From NCBI GenBank assembly GCA_018649885.1, contig JABIHA010000074.1, positions 1-64,000 of the forward strand: 64,000 nucleotides of DNA, in the 5' to 3' direction. Position 1 is the stretch's first letter. Each line of letters begins with the position of its first letter. Source of the stretch: Bacteriovoracaceae bacterium. GTDB taxonomy: Bacteria; Bdellovibrionota; Bacteriovoracia; Bacteriovoracales; Bacteriovoracaceae. Made by a program: the position numbers and the translations under genes. Of this stretch, positions 43,644 to 52,166 are shown in pieces. The notes under the pieces are model-generated. The model was not told the DNA's origin. It made no database searches and worked only from the letters and a program-made list of their open reading frames with translations.

Positions 43644-45237
43644 TTTTGACCTCGTCTAGTTTTTTGAAAGCATCAGAAAAATTTTCAATGACGTCACCTG
43701 CTGTCATCACTCTTCGCCCAAGCTTTTTCCCAGCAATATCGCCCGCCATAGAGTGTAGCACTAATCCTAAGCAGATGCCCTGATAATAAACTTCTTTTTC
43801 ATCCCGAGCGCTGGGAGAAATAATTTGTCTATCAATCTCAGTCGCCTTTTGGGCCAGCATACCACCTAAAACACCGGCCAAAACATCACCCGAGCCACCT
43901 GTTGCTAGCCCTTCATTGGGAAGATAATTGACATAAATATCTCCGGTGGGAAGTGCCACAAAAGAGCTAGGTCCCTTGAGCAAAATTGTCACACCCGTCT
44001 TGTCGACTACATCTTTTAAATGAGTAATGGGGTCTTCCAGAATTTTTTTAACATCTACACCAATAAATCTCGCGAACTCTCCCAAGTGTGGGGTAAGAAC
44101 CGTTAGGTCGGCCCTCTTTTGAAGTAGCTCTCTATCTTTTTCTAAGGAAAGTACATTTATGGCATCAGCATCTAATACCACTGGACCATCAAAGCATTTC
44201 ATCACCTCGACAACTGCCCTTCTTGAATACTCAGACCAACCAAGCCCAGGGCCTATGACCACACTACTAAAGTTTTCCAATTGTAAGAGCAATGCTTCTG
44301 CTTTTTCATCGTCTATAGGAATTTTACCCATCATAATCTCAGGAATAACTCTGCTGCACATCTCCTGATATGACCGCTCCCAAGTAATGGCCGTAACGAG
44401 TCCAACTCCAACTTTTAGAGCTGCTTTTGAGGCCAGTGCAAGCGCTCCTGTTAGTCCTGGACTTCCACCCACAACCAGGCAATGTCCAAAAGTGTTTTTG
44501 TGGGCAAAGCGCGAGCGTTTCTTTTTTAAAATCCCAGCTTTTTTGTAGTCTATAAGCTTTTTATTGCCGGCCATCAACAGCTCTGGTGGAAAGCCCGCAT
44601 CAAGTATATGCAGCTTTCCAATCCTCTGTGGACCTTGATCAATAAGGTGACCTATTTTGGCAGCAGCAATAGCAAGAGTAGTTGTGGCCTTTATAGCGCC
44701 ACCTTCATAAAAGCCAGTGTCTCCCATAATTCCTGAAGGGATATCGATAGAAACCATCTCATCAGCATACTCATTGGCAAGTTTGATAACATCGAGAACA
44801 AAGGCAGACAGAGGAAGCCTTACGCCGGTGCCAAAGATAGCATCTATGACAAAATACTCATCTTGATTGTTGTGGAAATAGGATAAGAGTTCATCTGGAT
44901 CTTTTATATCATTGACTTTAATGCCATAGTTTCTGGCCAACTGAAGCTGAAACTTTAACTCATCAGAGCAATCGGCCTCAGAAAAAAGCATAAAGGCCCT
45001 GACACTAATACCATGTTTTATAAGATGTCTGCCAATGGCCAAACCATCAGCTCCATTATTGCCCCTTCCGACAAGTAGTACAATTTCACCAAAATCTCTA
45101 TCTTTTAAAAAGTTACTAAATAAATAATCTGCTCCATCGCTTCCTACATTTTCAATAATAAGGGATTCAGTCATGCCAAACTTACTAAAGGTAAGCTCTT
45201 CAATTTCTTTCATTTCTGCTGTATTAACAATTCTCAT
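43636..45237 (-). CDS. nnrD: Bifunctional NAD(P)HX epimerase/dehydratase (Nnr)
   Basis: Start at ATG 45237 with GAGAGGGG upstream. 533 residues: N-terminal YjeF_N epimerase domain (VGRGNNGADGLAIGRHL, DAIFGTGVRLPLS, DIPSG) and C-terminal ADP-dependent dehydratase with a ribokinase-like fold (GGSPGLTGALALASKAAL, VIGPGLGWS, LDADAINVLS, GSGDVLAGVLGGMLAQ). It repairs hydrated NADH/NADPH. Domain order and length are those of E. coli YjeF. Often linked to tsaE, as here. Confidence 0.96.
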   Translation of the reverse strand: MRIVNTAEMKEIEELTFSKFGMTESLIIENVGSDGADYLFSNFLKDRDFGEIVLLVGRGNNGADGLAIGRHLIKHGISVRAFMLFSEADCSDELKFQLQLARNYGIKVNDIKDPDELLSYFHNNQDEYFVIDAIFGTGVRLPLSAFVLDVIKLANEYADEMVSIDIPSGIMGDTGFYEGGAIKATTTLAIAAAKIGHLIDQGPQRIGKLHILDAGFPPELLMAGNKKLIDYKKAGILKKKRSRFAHKNTFGHCLVVGGSPGLTGALALASKAALKVGVGLVTAITWERSYQEMCSRVIPEIMMGKIPIDDEKAEALLLQLENFSSVVIGPGLGWSEYSRRAVVEVMKCFDGPVVLDADAINVLSLEKDRELLQKRADLTVLTPHLGEFARFIGVDVKKILEDPITHLKDVVDKTGVTILLKGPSSFVALPTGDIYVNYLPNEGLATGGSGDVLAGVLGGMLAQKATEIDRQIISPSARDEKEVYYQGICLGLVLHSMAGDIAGKKLGRRVMTAGDVIENFSDAFKKLDEVKIG

Positions 45238-45970
45238 CAAAAACCCCTCTCAAATCTTTCACAACCCTAGCAAGCCCCAGGAATACCGCTTCCGAAACAA
45301 CCCAGTGACCAATATTATATTCTTCAAAACCACCTGATTTTAAAAGTGGTAATACGCTCTTATTAGTAAGCCCGTGACCAGCGTGACAAGCGATATTTTT
45401 TGAATCTAAAAAAGCCTTGGCCTTTTGGAATGAACTCAAATGGCCCGAAATATCTTCACCATTTAAAAAATCCGTTGCATATTCACCCGTATGGATTTCA
45501 ACAGCATCAACGCGAAGATCGAGGGCCCTCATTAAAATTTCTTCGCGGGCCTCAAGAAAAAGAGAAATTTTAACTCCCTTAATTTTTTCTTTAAGCTGAT
45601 TACACACACCTTGAAGTTTGGAAAAAATATCATCACTTAGTAAATTGAGGCCACCTTCGGTTGTTAACTCTTCACGTTTTTCAGGAACGAGGCAGATCCA
45701 GCTAGGGGCCACTTCAATTGCAATATTCAAAATGTCCTCAGCTGCTCCCATTTCTAAATTAAGTGGTTTACCAAATTTTCTTGTCACGAGTGCAATGGCA
45801 ATAACATCTGTGTCTTGAATATGCCTTCTGTCTTCTCTTAAATGAATTGTGATCTGATCTGCGCCATTTTCCAAGGCCATTTCAGCAGCACCCACAAGAC
45901 TTGGGTATGATTCCCCTCTGGCCTGTCTAAGCGTTGCTACATGATCAATATTTATACCTAGTCGCGGCAC
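45224..45970 (-). CDS. pdxJ: Pyridoxine 5'-phosphate synthase PdxJ
   Basis: Start taken as GTG at 45970 (PRLGINIDHVATLRQARG), six bases after GAGGAG; a TTG two codons earlier abuts the Shine-Dalgarno. About 248 residues. NIDHVATLRQARG, ADQITIHLREDRRHIQD, NLEMGA and HAGHGLTNKSV are PdxJ motifs. It condenses 3-amino-acetone phosphate with deoxyxylulose 5-phosphate to give pyridoxine 5'-phosphate. In operon between glmM and nnr. Confidence 0.96.
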   Translation of the reverse strand: MPRLGINIDHVATLRQARGESYPSLVGAAEMALENGADQITIHLREDRRHIQDTDVIAIALVTRKFGKPLNLEMGAAEDILNIAIEVAPSWICLVPEKREELTTEGGLNLLSDDIFSKLQGVCNQLKEKIKGVKISLFLEAREEILMRALDLRVDAVEIHTGEYATDFLNGEDISGHLSSFQKAKAFLDSKNIACHAGHGLTNKSVLPLLKSGGFEEYNIGHWVVSEAVFLGLARVVKDLRGVFDENC

Positions 45971-45992
45971 AATCAACTCCTCTTCAAATCGT

Positions 45993-47354
45993 TTAGTTTA
46001 GCGCTTTCTTCACTACTTCTGCCAATTCTTTACAAAGGGCCAGGATCTCCTTTTCAGACTCTCCTTCAATCATGACTCTGGCAAGAGCTTCTGTACCTGA
46101 ATAGCGAAGAATCACTCTACCTGAATCCCCTAGCTCTTTTTCCGTCTTTTTGAGTGCTTTAGATATGGCCTCAACCTGGTCAAATTCAGGTTTAGTGGCC
46201 ACTCGCACATTTTCCATCACTTGTGGAAAAAGAGTAATCTCACCAATTAAATCACAAAGAGGTCTTTGATAAAATTTAACTGCTTCGAGTATTTTGAGTG
46301 CTGCGAGAATTCCATCTCCAGTAGTAGAAAATTGCCTAAATATAATATGCCCTGAGGGTTCTCCTCCTAAAATAGCACCAGACTTTTTCATTCTCTCTAA
46401 AATATAGCGGTCTCCCACATCAGCTCGATGAAACTTAAGACCAATACCTTCAATAAATTTCTCAAGCCCTAGATTTGACATTGTTGTACCAACAACCTCA
46501 TCACCCGGCCCTAGCTCGCCTTTATCTAACAAAAATTTTGCACATACACCGATCAGTCTATCACCGTGAACAACTTGCGAGCGCTCATTAATCATTGTTA
46601 GGCGGTCGCCGTCTCCATCTAAGCAAATCCCAAGGTCTGCTCTGTAAGTGGAAACCATGTCAGCACAATTTTTTGGAAAAAGTGAGCCACACATAAGATT
46701 AATATTTTTCCCGTTGGGGTTATCACCCATAGAAACGACCTCCGCTCCCAATTCTTCAAAAACCATGGGAGCCACTCTATAGGCAGCTCCATTGGCCCCA
46801 TCAACAATCAGTCTGAGTCCGGCAAGAGAGCAATCACTCCCAAGAGCAGATTTAACATGAACAATATAACGGCCGTGAATCTCATCAATTCTTTTAGTTC
46901 TTCCAAGTTCACCATCAGATTTAAGAGGAAGAGACACTTCTCCCAAAGTCATCTTTTCTAATTCTAACTCCACGGCGTCTGGAAGCTTGTTTCCCTCATT
47001 ATCAAAAATTTTAATTCCATTGTCGTGAAACGGGTTATGAGAAGCTGAAATCATTACCCCTGCATCGGCCCTCATACTCTGGACAACAAAGGCCACTCCT
47101 GGTGTTGGAAGAGGTCCAGTAAGAATGGCCCTGCCCCCTTGAGAGCATACCCCTGAGGCAAAAGCTTGCTCAATCATATAGCAGCTAAGCCTGGTGTCTT
47201 TCCCGATAATAATGAGAGGCGTTCTTCCCCGTTGTAATTTTTGAAAATAGTGCGTGACGGCCCGGCCTAAGGCCATGGCGATTTCACCAGTGATCGGATA
47301 GAGATTTGCCTTGCCGCGAACCCCATCAGTTCCAAAAAGCTTTCTTTTTGTCAT
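45993..47354 (-). CDS. glmM: Phosphoglucosamine mutase GlmM
   Basis: Start at 47354 (MTKRKLFGTDGVRGKAN), with GGAGAC five bases upstream. 453 residues; catalytic serine loop MISASHNPFHDNGIK (Ser about 105), metal-binding DGDGDR and sugar-binding GGEPSGHI. It converts GlcN-6-P to GlcN-1-P for UDP-GlcNAc. This feeds peptidoglycan, lipopolysaccharide and, in this organism, probably Pel. The cdaA-cdaR-glmM order is the conserved c-di-AMP module, in which CdaA activity is modulated by CdaR and GlmM. Confidence 0.97.
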   Translation of the reverse strand: MTKRKLFGTDGVRGKANLYPITGEIAMALGRAVTHYFQKLQRGRTPLIIIGKDTRLSCYMIEQAFASGVCSQGGRAILTGPLPTPGVAFVVQSMRADAGVMISASHNPFHDNGIKIFDNEGNKLPDAVELELEKMTLGEVSLPLKSDGELGRTKRIDEIHGRYIVHVKSALGSDCSLAGLRLIVDGANGAAYRVAPMVFEELGAEVVSMGDNPNGKNINLMCGSLFPKNCADMVSTYRADLGICLDGDGDRLTMINERSQVVHGDRLIGVCAKFLLDKGELGPGDEVVGTTMSNLGLEKFIEGIGLKFHRADVGDRYILERMKKSGAILGGEPSGHIIFRQFSTTGDGILAALKILEAVKFYQRPLCDLIGEITLFPQVMENVRVATKPEFDQVEAISKALKKTEKELGDSGRVILRYSGTEALARVMIEGESEKEILALCKELAEVVKKALN

Positions 47355-47426
47355 AATGTCTCCGTTTCTTTGAGAAGCCATATTATCAATTAATCAATGT
47401 CTTTGGAAGAAATCTTAACTGATCTG

Positions 47427-48323
47427 CTATTTGATTTTTACAGAAATCTTTTCAGGGTGAACTTTTAAGAGATGAATGTCGTCAGGCAGTAATGCCTTGA
47501 GAGCGATTTTGACTTTCCCAGAGCTGCTCTCTGGGATATCGGCAACAATTTGGACCTCACTTTTACTAATTTTTCTACCAGGCTCTTCGGCCAGTACTTC
47601 TAAAGTTGCATAACGATGTGAAGCAGAGACAATTTTTTTGGAACTTAGAAATCTTATTTTCAGCTTTTTGAGCGTTAGATTGGCAGAGGTAGGCCGAACT
47701 TGATAATGAAGTTTGATATCCCGCTCCTTGTCAATATGAACGACTCTGGAATCTTCCATTAGAGGAAACACATTGAGACTGCCTTCACCTTTAAGGGTTG
47801 AAAGATCAACCGGCTTAGTTGGTACGGAGCTAACTTCATCAACAAGAGATTTTGGTCCACCAATAGTTATGGTTTTTTTAGATAATTTTTTTGAAAGGAT
47901 CTTTTGCCCCTCAGATACTTCCCCCACTAAAGACATCTTAAGCGGAACTTTCTTTTCATAATATTTATCAATTTTAATTTCAATAAACTCAGGCCTTAGA
48001 ACCTTTGTACTCACCCCCAAAGGAACTGAAACCATGTCCCCATTAGGTTTTAGCTTATAAGACTTTTGCTTTTTCTTAAATTTATGGCGTATATCCATTA
48101 CAATTTTTTGATCACTTCTGGCCAAGTTTCGCAGGAAAGCACGGGGTCCTGTAAATTTAAAGTTAACTTCAGTTTCTGACAGAGAAAGAACTTTATAACC
48201 TTTGGGAGTAATTACCTCCACTTCTAGGGACTTTTCAATTTCCAGTGGCAATGTACTCAGAACATAAATCCAAAGTAAGAAGGAGAAGAAGAGGGAGAAA
48301 AATTTGAGTATATTTTTATTCAA
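47427..48323 (-). CDS. cdaR: YbbR-domain protein CdaR, regulator of the diadenylate cyclase
   Basis: 298 residues from TTG at 48323, with AGAGGGG upstream, overlapping the cdaA stop. One N-terminal membrane helix (about 7-24) followed by extracytoplasmic YbbR repeats (LEVEVITPKGYKVLSLSETEVNFKFTG-type block, and VPLKMSLVGEVSEGQKILSKKLS). In Firmicutes CdaR binds and modulates CdaA. Assigned by topology and by its place between cdaA and glmM. Confidence 0.9.
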   Translation of the reverse strand: MNKNILKFFSLFFSFLLWIYVLSTLPLEIEKSLEVEVITPKGYKVLSLSETEVNFKFTGPRAFLRNLARSDQKIVMDIRHKFKKKQKSYKLKPNGDMVSVPLGVSTKVLRPEFIEIKIDKYYEKKVPLKMSLVGEVSEGQKILSKKLSKKTITIGGPKSLVDEVSSVPTKPVDLSTLKGEGSLNVFPLMEDSRVVHIDKERDIKLHYQVRPTSANLTLKKLKIRFLSSKKIVSASHRYATLEVLAEEPGRKISKSEVQIVADIPESSSGKVKIALKALLPDDIHLLKVHPEKISVKIK

Positions 48324-49126
48324 ACTTTGTCCCCTCTAAGGCGTCTATTATGGGTGATACCACTTTCTGCTATAAGAAGCCGGTACAGGCCATCTCTCAT
48401 TTCTTTTGGTCCGACCAGGGGGATTATTTCTGCTCTGTGAAAGAGATGAAATTTTCCAGTCTCTTCACTGACAGTAATGACAACGCAGTCGGTGAGCTCA
48501 CTTATTCCCAAGGCCGCCCGGTGCCTAGTGCCCAAATGACGATGAATTTCAACACTTTTAGACAAAGGTAAGAAGCAACCTGCAGAGTTGAGTCTATTTC
48601 CTGAGATAATAACCGCCCCATCATGAAGAGGACTTTGATGCTGAAAAAGACCATAGAGCAAATCTGCTCCCAAAAGAGAGTCTAGCTTTGTCCCTGTATT
48701 GGCGTAATTGAGAAGTCCATTTTGTTTTTCAAATACAATTAAGGCGCCTAGCTTTTCTTTACTCAAGGCCCAGCTTGCCTCTACCACTTCTTCTATTAAC
48801 CCCTCGGTCGTCTTCCCTCTCCTGCGACTCCAAAGACCCGCTCTTCCCACTGAGACTAATGCCTGCCTTATGGGATCTTGAAAGAGGATCACCATTATGA
48901 TGAAAAAATCTCTAAAAAATTGTCTTAGTATCCAATTGAGAGAATAAAGTTCATATGAGCTACTTACGATGAACAAAATCACTAAGGCCATGAGCCCAAA
49001 TAACATCTGGACACCACGAGTTCCCTGCAGAATTAACAAGAAATTATATAAAACGATCGCCACAATAAAAATATCTAGCGAGTCGGTCCAAGTAAATTGT
49101 CCTATAAATTCGCTCAAGCGATCCAT
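48320..49126 (-). CDS. cdaA: Diadenylate cyclase CdaA (c-di-AMP synthase)
   Basis: Start at 49126 (MDRLSEFIGQFTW) with AGGT upstream; an ATG 11 codons earlier lacks a ribosome-binding site. 268 residues: three N-terminal membrane helices (about 18-90) and a DAC domain with LHDGAVII (DGA at 169-171) and GTRHRAALG (RHR at 201-203). It makes c-di-AMP from two ATP. First gene of the cdaA-cdaR-glmM-pdxJ-nnr-tsaE operon. Confidence 0.97.
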   Translation of the reverse strand: MDRLSEFIGQFTWTDSLDIFIVAIVLYNFLLILQGTRGVQMLFGLMALVILFIVSSSYELYSLNWILRQFFRDFFIIMVILFQDPIRQALVSVGRAGLWSRRRGKTTEGLIEEVVEASWALSKEKLGALIVFEKQNGLLNYANTGTKLDSLLGADLLYGLFQHQSPLHDGAVIISGNRLNSAGCFLPLSKSVEIHRHLGTRHRAALGISELTDCVVITVSEETGKFHLFHRAEIIPLVGPKEMRDGLYRLLIAESGITHNRRLRGDKV

Positions 49127-49211
49127 AGATTTACCTTTTCTAAACAATCCATATAACATAGTTTCGACTTTCCAATTTTATGATTAAATTATTTAAAAAA
49201 GGATTTATGAT

Positions 49212-49658
49212 ATGGATAATTTGGCCACCTTAGAAATTGAGACCGATGGAATGGGCCTTACTGATATAACAGACCAAATTAGGGTTTTGTTTAACCAGTA
49301 CTTTTCAAAAATCATCAGCGTCTATCCATGCGGTATTCTCCACTTTCATATTCCCCATACCAGCTGTGCCATTACAATGTCCGAGGCATTTGATCCCAGT
49401 GCAAAAAAAGATCTTGAAAGTTTTATGGATCATATAGCACCTCAAAACCTCCCTTTCATTACCCATACAGCAGAAGGTCCAGATGACTCTCCCTCTCATA
49501 TGAAATCGATTATTGTTGGTGAAAATAGATTTGTTTTTATTGATGCTGGACAACTCTTACTTGGAACTTGGCAGGGGATCTATTTATGTGAGTTCAGGTC
49601 ATCACCAAAAAAACGTAAGATCCATATGAAGTACGCTCCCGATGCTTTCAATATATAG
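49212..49658 (+). CDS. yjbQ: YjbQ/UPF0047 family protein
   Basis: 148 residues with the UPF0047 pattern: GILHFHIPHTSCAITMSE, DHIAP, HTAEGPDDSPSHMKSIIVG and LGTWQGIYLCEFR. The fold binds a metal through conserved His; E. coli YjbQ has weak thiamine-phosphate synthase activity. AAGGA precedes the ATG. Divergent from cdaA; the sigma-54-type small-RNA candidate begins ~155 bp after its stop. Confidence 0.92.
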   Translation: MDNLATLEIETDGMGLTDITDQIRVLFNQYFSKIISVYPCGILHFHIPHTSCAITMSEAFDPSAKKDLESFMDHIAPQNLPFITHTAEGPDDSPSHMKSIIVGENRFVFIDAGQLLLGTWQGIYLCEFRSSPKKRKIHMKYAPDAFNI

Positions 49659-49787
49659 TTAGTTTTCTGTACATGGTGCTCATATTCTTCATAGCTGGGT
49701 TTACTCAGATCTGTTCACTCCTGGGGAATTTCACCCAATTTGCAAAACTTAAAGGCCTTGAATTTTAAAGAGTTTTTAAAGGGTTTT

Positions 49788-49803
49788 TGGCACCATCTTT
49801 GCT
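49788..49803 (+). promoter_or_regulatory. Sigma-54 promoter (-24/-12)
   Basis: TGGCAC at 49788-49793, five bases, then TTGC at 49799-49802. GG (49789-49790) and GC (49801-49802) are exactly 10 bp apart, the invariant spacing of sigma-54 promoters. Predicted transcription start is 49813-49815, the first base of a perfect RNA stem. No coding region follows before the terminator. Confidence 0.8.
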
Positions 49804-49813
49804 CTTATAAGAG

Positions 49814-49910
49814 CTAGGATGGCAAGTGCGTTTCTCTCCCCTACCCATAGTGCAAGCTCGCCATCACTAGAATAAGGCATCCAAGCTTCCCCCCGGCTTG
49901 GGTGCCTTTT
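49814..49910 (+). ncRNA. Candidate sigma-54-dependent small RNA with C-rich loops
   Basis: About 97 nt from the predicted start to the T tract. Stem 1 is 10 bp: CTAGGATGGC (49814-49823) with GCCATC-a-CTAG (49860-49870, one bulged A). It encloses a 36-nt loop with CUCUCCCCUACCC. Stem 2 is the terminator with loop UUCCCCCCG. Both single-stranded C-rich segments could bind Shine-Dalgarno sequences, as in several trans-acting RNAs. Bases 49836-49844 are perfectly complementary to GUAGGGGAG, the galE Shine-Dalgarno at 18213-18205. No open frame with a start and ribosome-binding site is present. Expression is predicted, not shown. Confidence 0.7.
49876..49910 (+). terminator. Intrinsic terminator of the small RNA
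   Basis: GGCAtCCAAGC (49876-49886) pairs with GCTTGGgTGCC (49896-49906), 11 pairs including one G-T wobble, a 9-nt C-rich loop, then TTTT. It also separates this strand from the convergent regulator gene. Confidence 0.9.
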
Positions 49911-49921
49911 ACTATATTTGC

Positions 49922-51901
49922 TTAGGCAGCTTCCTTATCATCAGATGATATTAAAGTATTTGGTGAAATCGGCACAACATTTTTTGTCTCAAGAGATTCT
50001 ATAATTTTATCGGCCTGCAATAATTTCTTTCGGAGGGCCTCTCTAGAAATACCCATCGCCTTTGCAGCTTTTGATTTATTGTTACCATTTCTTTTTATTT
50101 CGGCAAAAATTAACTTCCTCTCAATAAGCGCCATTCTGTCTTTTAGAGGAATACTGTAATCCGATGCAAAAGGAATATCTCCAAAAACCTGATAAGTCGA
50201 TTTGGTTTGATCGTAAAGTGGTAAGGCCTGATCGGGAAGCTTTGATATTGTATGAGATTTAGGATTATATGTAACCATTCGTGAAATACAATTTCCAAGC
50301 TCTTTAACATTACCTGGCCAATCATAATCCTTAAGCTTGCCCAAAATTTTGGGAGACATAGTCTTTTCGAGTAGTCCTTGTTTTTTGCATTCATTTTTCA
50401 AGAAGTAAGAAATCAACTCCTCAATATCTTTCCCTCTTTTTCTTAGTGAAGGCATTTCAATGGGTGTTTGAGCAAGAAACTCATAGAGATCTTTATTGAA
50501 CTCACCATTATTCACCATTCCCTCTAGATCTTTTGAGGAGGTGGTATGAAGTCTAACATCTAAGGCCACAGTCGAGCCTTCAATAGTTTTTTGAGAGAGC
50601 ACTTCAACAAGTTTTTTCTGATGAGGAATTGGGAGAAAACAAATTTCTTGTAGAACAAGTGTTCCTCCGTGAGAGTTTGCAAGTTTGCCTCCGAGATCTC
50701 CCTTACCAAAAAGTTCTTCCCAAATTGCATCTTCTTCTTTCCCACCACAAGTCACACATTCATAGCTCTTAGGACCTCTTGGACCCTCTTTATGGATAAT
50801 TCTAGAAAGCAGAGATTTTCCACTTCCATACTCTCCATTTACAAGAAGTGGGGTTTCCAAATTTTTAACTTTTATAATCGACTCTCTTACTCCCTTCATC
50901 ACCTGAGACTTTCCTATCAACACAAATTCCCGGTTGAATGGAGGAGAGAATCTTCTAATTGTCGATTTTTCTGAAATAGGATCATAGTCGTGAAAAATAG
51001 CAGAAAGTACTAAAGATAAAACTTTTAGTGTAATTTCATCTTCACTATTGAATCTTTCAAAGCTTCTCTTATTGAGAATCATAATCACACCAACGACTTT
51101 TTCTTCGCGATTGTGAAAGGGGTAACTAAGTACAGATTTAGGCTCTACACCAAAGCGGTGTTCTGGATCATCTGGCTTAATTCTTGAAGTATTTTTTCTA
51201 AAATCAATATTGAGCGGGATTCCTGTGGTAAATACAGCTCCGGGAACTCCAAGTCGGTAATCAAACTTGAGGTCTTCTTTGGGAACTCCAAAGGCCGCAA
51301 TACTTTGTAATTCATTTTCTTCAGTATTAATTAAAAATAGACTTGCCCTAGATCCATGAACATTTCTCACAACATCTTGCAGTACTCCATTGATAAAATC
51401 CTCTCTTCTTCCAAAGTTAGTCATATCTTTGAAAATAGACAACAGGAGTGAAAACATTTCCATGCCTTCATTTGAACTTGTGTATCTTTCTTTTAATGCT
51501 GATTTTGATAGACACTCTCTAAGTCTCTCATGAGAAAAACTGTGAACGAAGGCCTCTATGAATTTTTTAAGATCTCCAAAATCTTCCTCTTCAAACTCCA
51601 CTCCATATATAATCAGCTCTTCGTTATGAGAATCCGAAAACGCTCTCACAACAGTAGATTTCAAGTCTAGTGAAAATCCTTTAAAGTGAAGAGAAACTCT
51701 CAATTCATCTTCAGATGAAATTCTCTCTTTGGTTTTAAAACCAAGACCTGTCACACTCACATCAACAAGCTTGCCATCATCTATATATACAAAGTTGCCA
51801 CTATCATCTTCTTTCTCCACTAAAAATCGAATATCATCGGCCTCCTCAATAGCAATCCTATAGGATTGATAGAAGCGGTATTCTGACATACTTGATAACA
51901 T
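49922..51901 (-). CDS. PilZ-GAF-AAA+-Fis regulator, degenerate NtrC-type enhancer-binding protein
   Basis: 659 residues; ATG at 51901 has GGGAGG six bases upstream. Domains: PilZ-like (1-115, DVSVTGLGF giving D47xS49xxG52, but no clear RxxxR), GAF (about 165-300), AAA+ (about 325-545) and Fis-type helix-turn-helix (NKSKAAKAMGISREALRKKLL, near 600-625). Walker A is intact (NGEYGSGKS). The GAFTGA loop that contacts sigma-54 is missing (ELFGKGDLGGKLANSHGG), and Walker B reads TLVLQEI instead of TLFLDEI. Classical sigma-54 activation is therefore unlikely; it may act at sigma-70 promoters. PilZ suggests a c-di-GMP link, which is inference. Confidence 0.9.
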   Translation of the reverse strand: MLSSMSEYRFYQSYRIAIEEADDIRFLVEKEDDSGNFVYIDDGKLVDVSVTGLGFKTKERISSEDELRVSLHFKGFSLDLKSTVVRAFSDSHNEELIIYGVEFEEEDFGDLKKFIEAFVHSFSHERLRECLSKSALKERYTSSNEGMEMFSLLLSIFKDMTNFGRREDFINGVLQDVVRNVHGSRASLFLINTEENELQSIAAFGVPKEDLKFDYRLGVPGAVFTTGIPLNIDFRKNTSRIKPDDPEHRFGVEPKSVLSYPFHNREEKVVGVIMILNKRSFERFNSEDEITLKVLSLVLSAIFHDYDPISEKSTIRRFSPPFNREFVLIGKSQVMKGVRESIIKVKNLETPLLVNGEYGSGKSLLSRIIHKEGPRGPKSYECVTCGGKEEDAIWEELFGKGDLGGKLANSHGGTLVLQEICFLPIPHQKKLVEVLSQKTIEGSTVALDVRLHTTSSKDLEGMVNNGEFNKDLYEFLAQTPIEMPSLRKRGKDIEELISYFLKNECKKQGLLEKTMSPKILGKLKDYDWPGNVKELGNCISRMVTYNPKSHTISKLPDQALPLYDQTKSTYQVFGDIPFASDYSIPLKDRMALIERKLIFAEIKRNGNNKSKAAKAMGISREALRKKLLQADKIIESLETKNVVPISPNTLISSDDKEAA

Positions 51902-52004
51902 AGATTGCCTCCCAAAAGAGATATTTCAATACATCTAGTCGGTAATCCACCCCTTTAACTTAGCTCTTTGCCATAAATAATTGCCAATTTTAAATTCACA
52001 CTTC

Positions 52005-52023
52005 CCTGACCTTTTAAGTCAGG
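52005..52023. promoter_or_regulatory. Inverted repeat upstream of the PilZ-GAF-AAA+ gene
   Basis: CCTGAC-cttttaa-GTCAGG is a perfect 6-bp inverted repeat about 100 bp upstream of the regulator start, in a 265-bp gap (51902-52166) otherwise without features. It could be an operator or a weak terminator for the ATP-grasp gene; the T tract is poor. Confidence 0.4.
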
Positions 52024-52166
52024 TTTCAATGAGATCACTTTACCCATAACGACATCTAGGCAATTATCCCAACTCATTACAAAGGAGATTCTAGTTTATC
52101 TTAAGTTATTTTAACTTTATGAAAGCTGTACAGGGAAGTTTAATTACCCAAGTGTAAAGCTATGTT

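Noticed and set aside
49922-51901. Neighbouring AAA+ protein as activator of the sigma-54 promoter at 49788
   Set aside because: The GAFTGA loop and Walker B Asp are missing, so it is probably not a sigma-54 activator; another protein would be needed.
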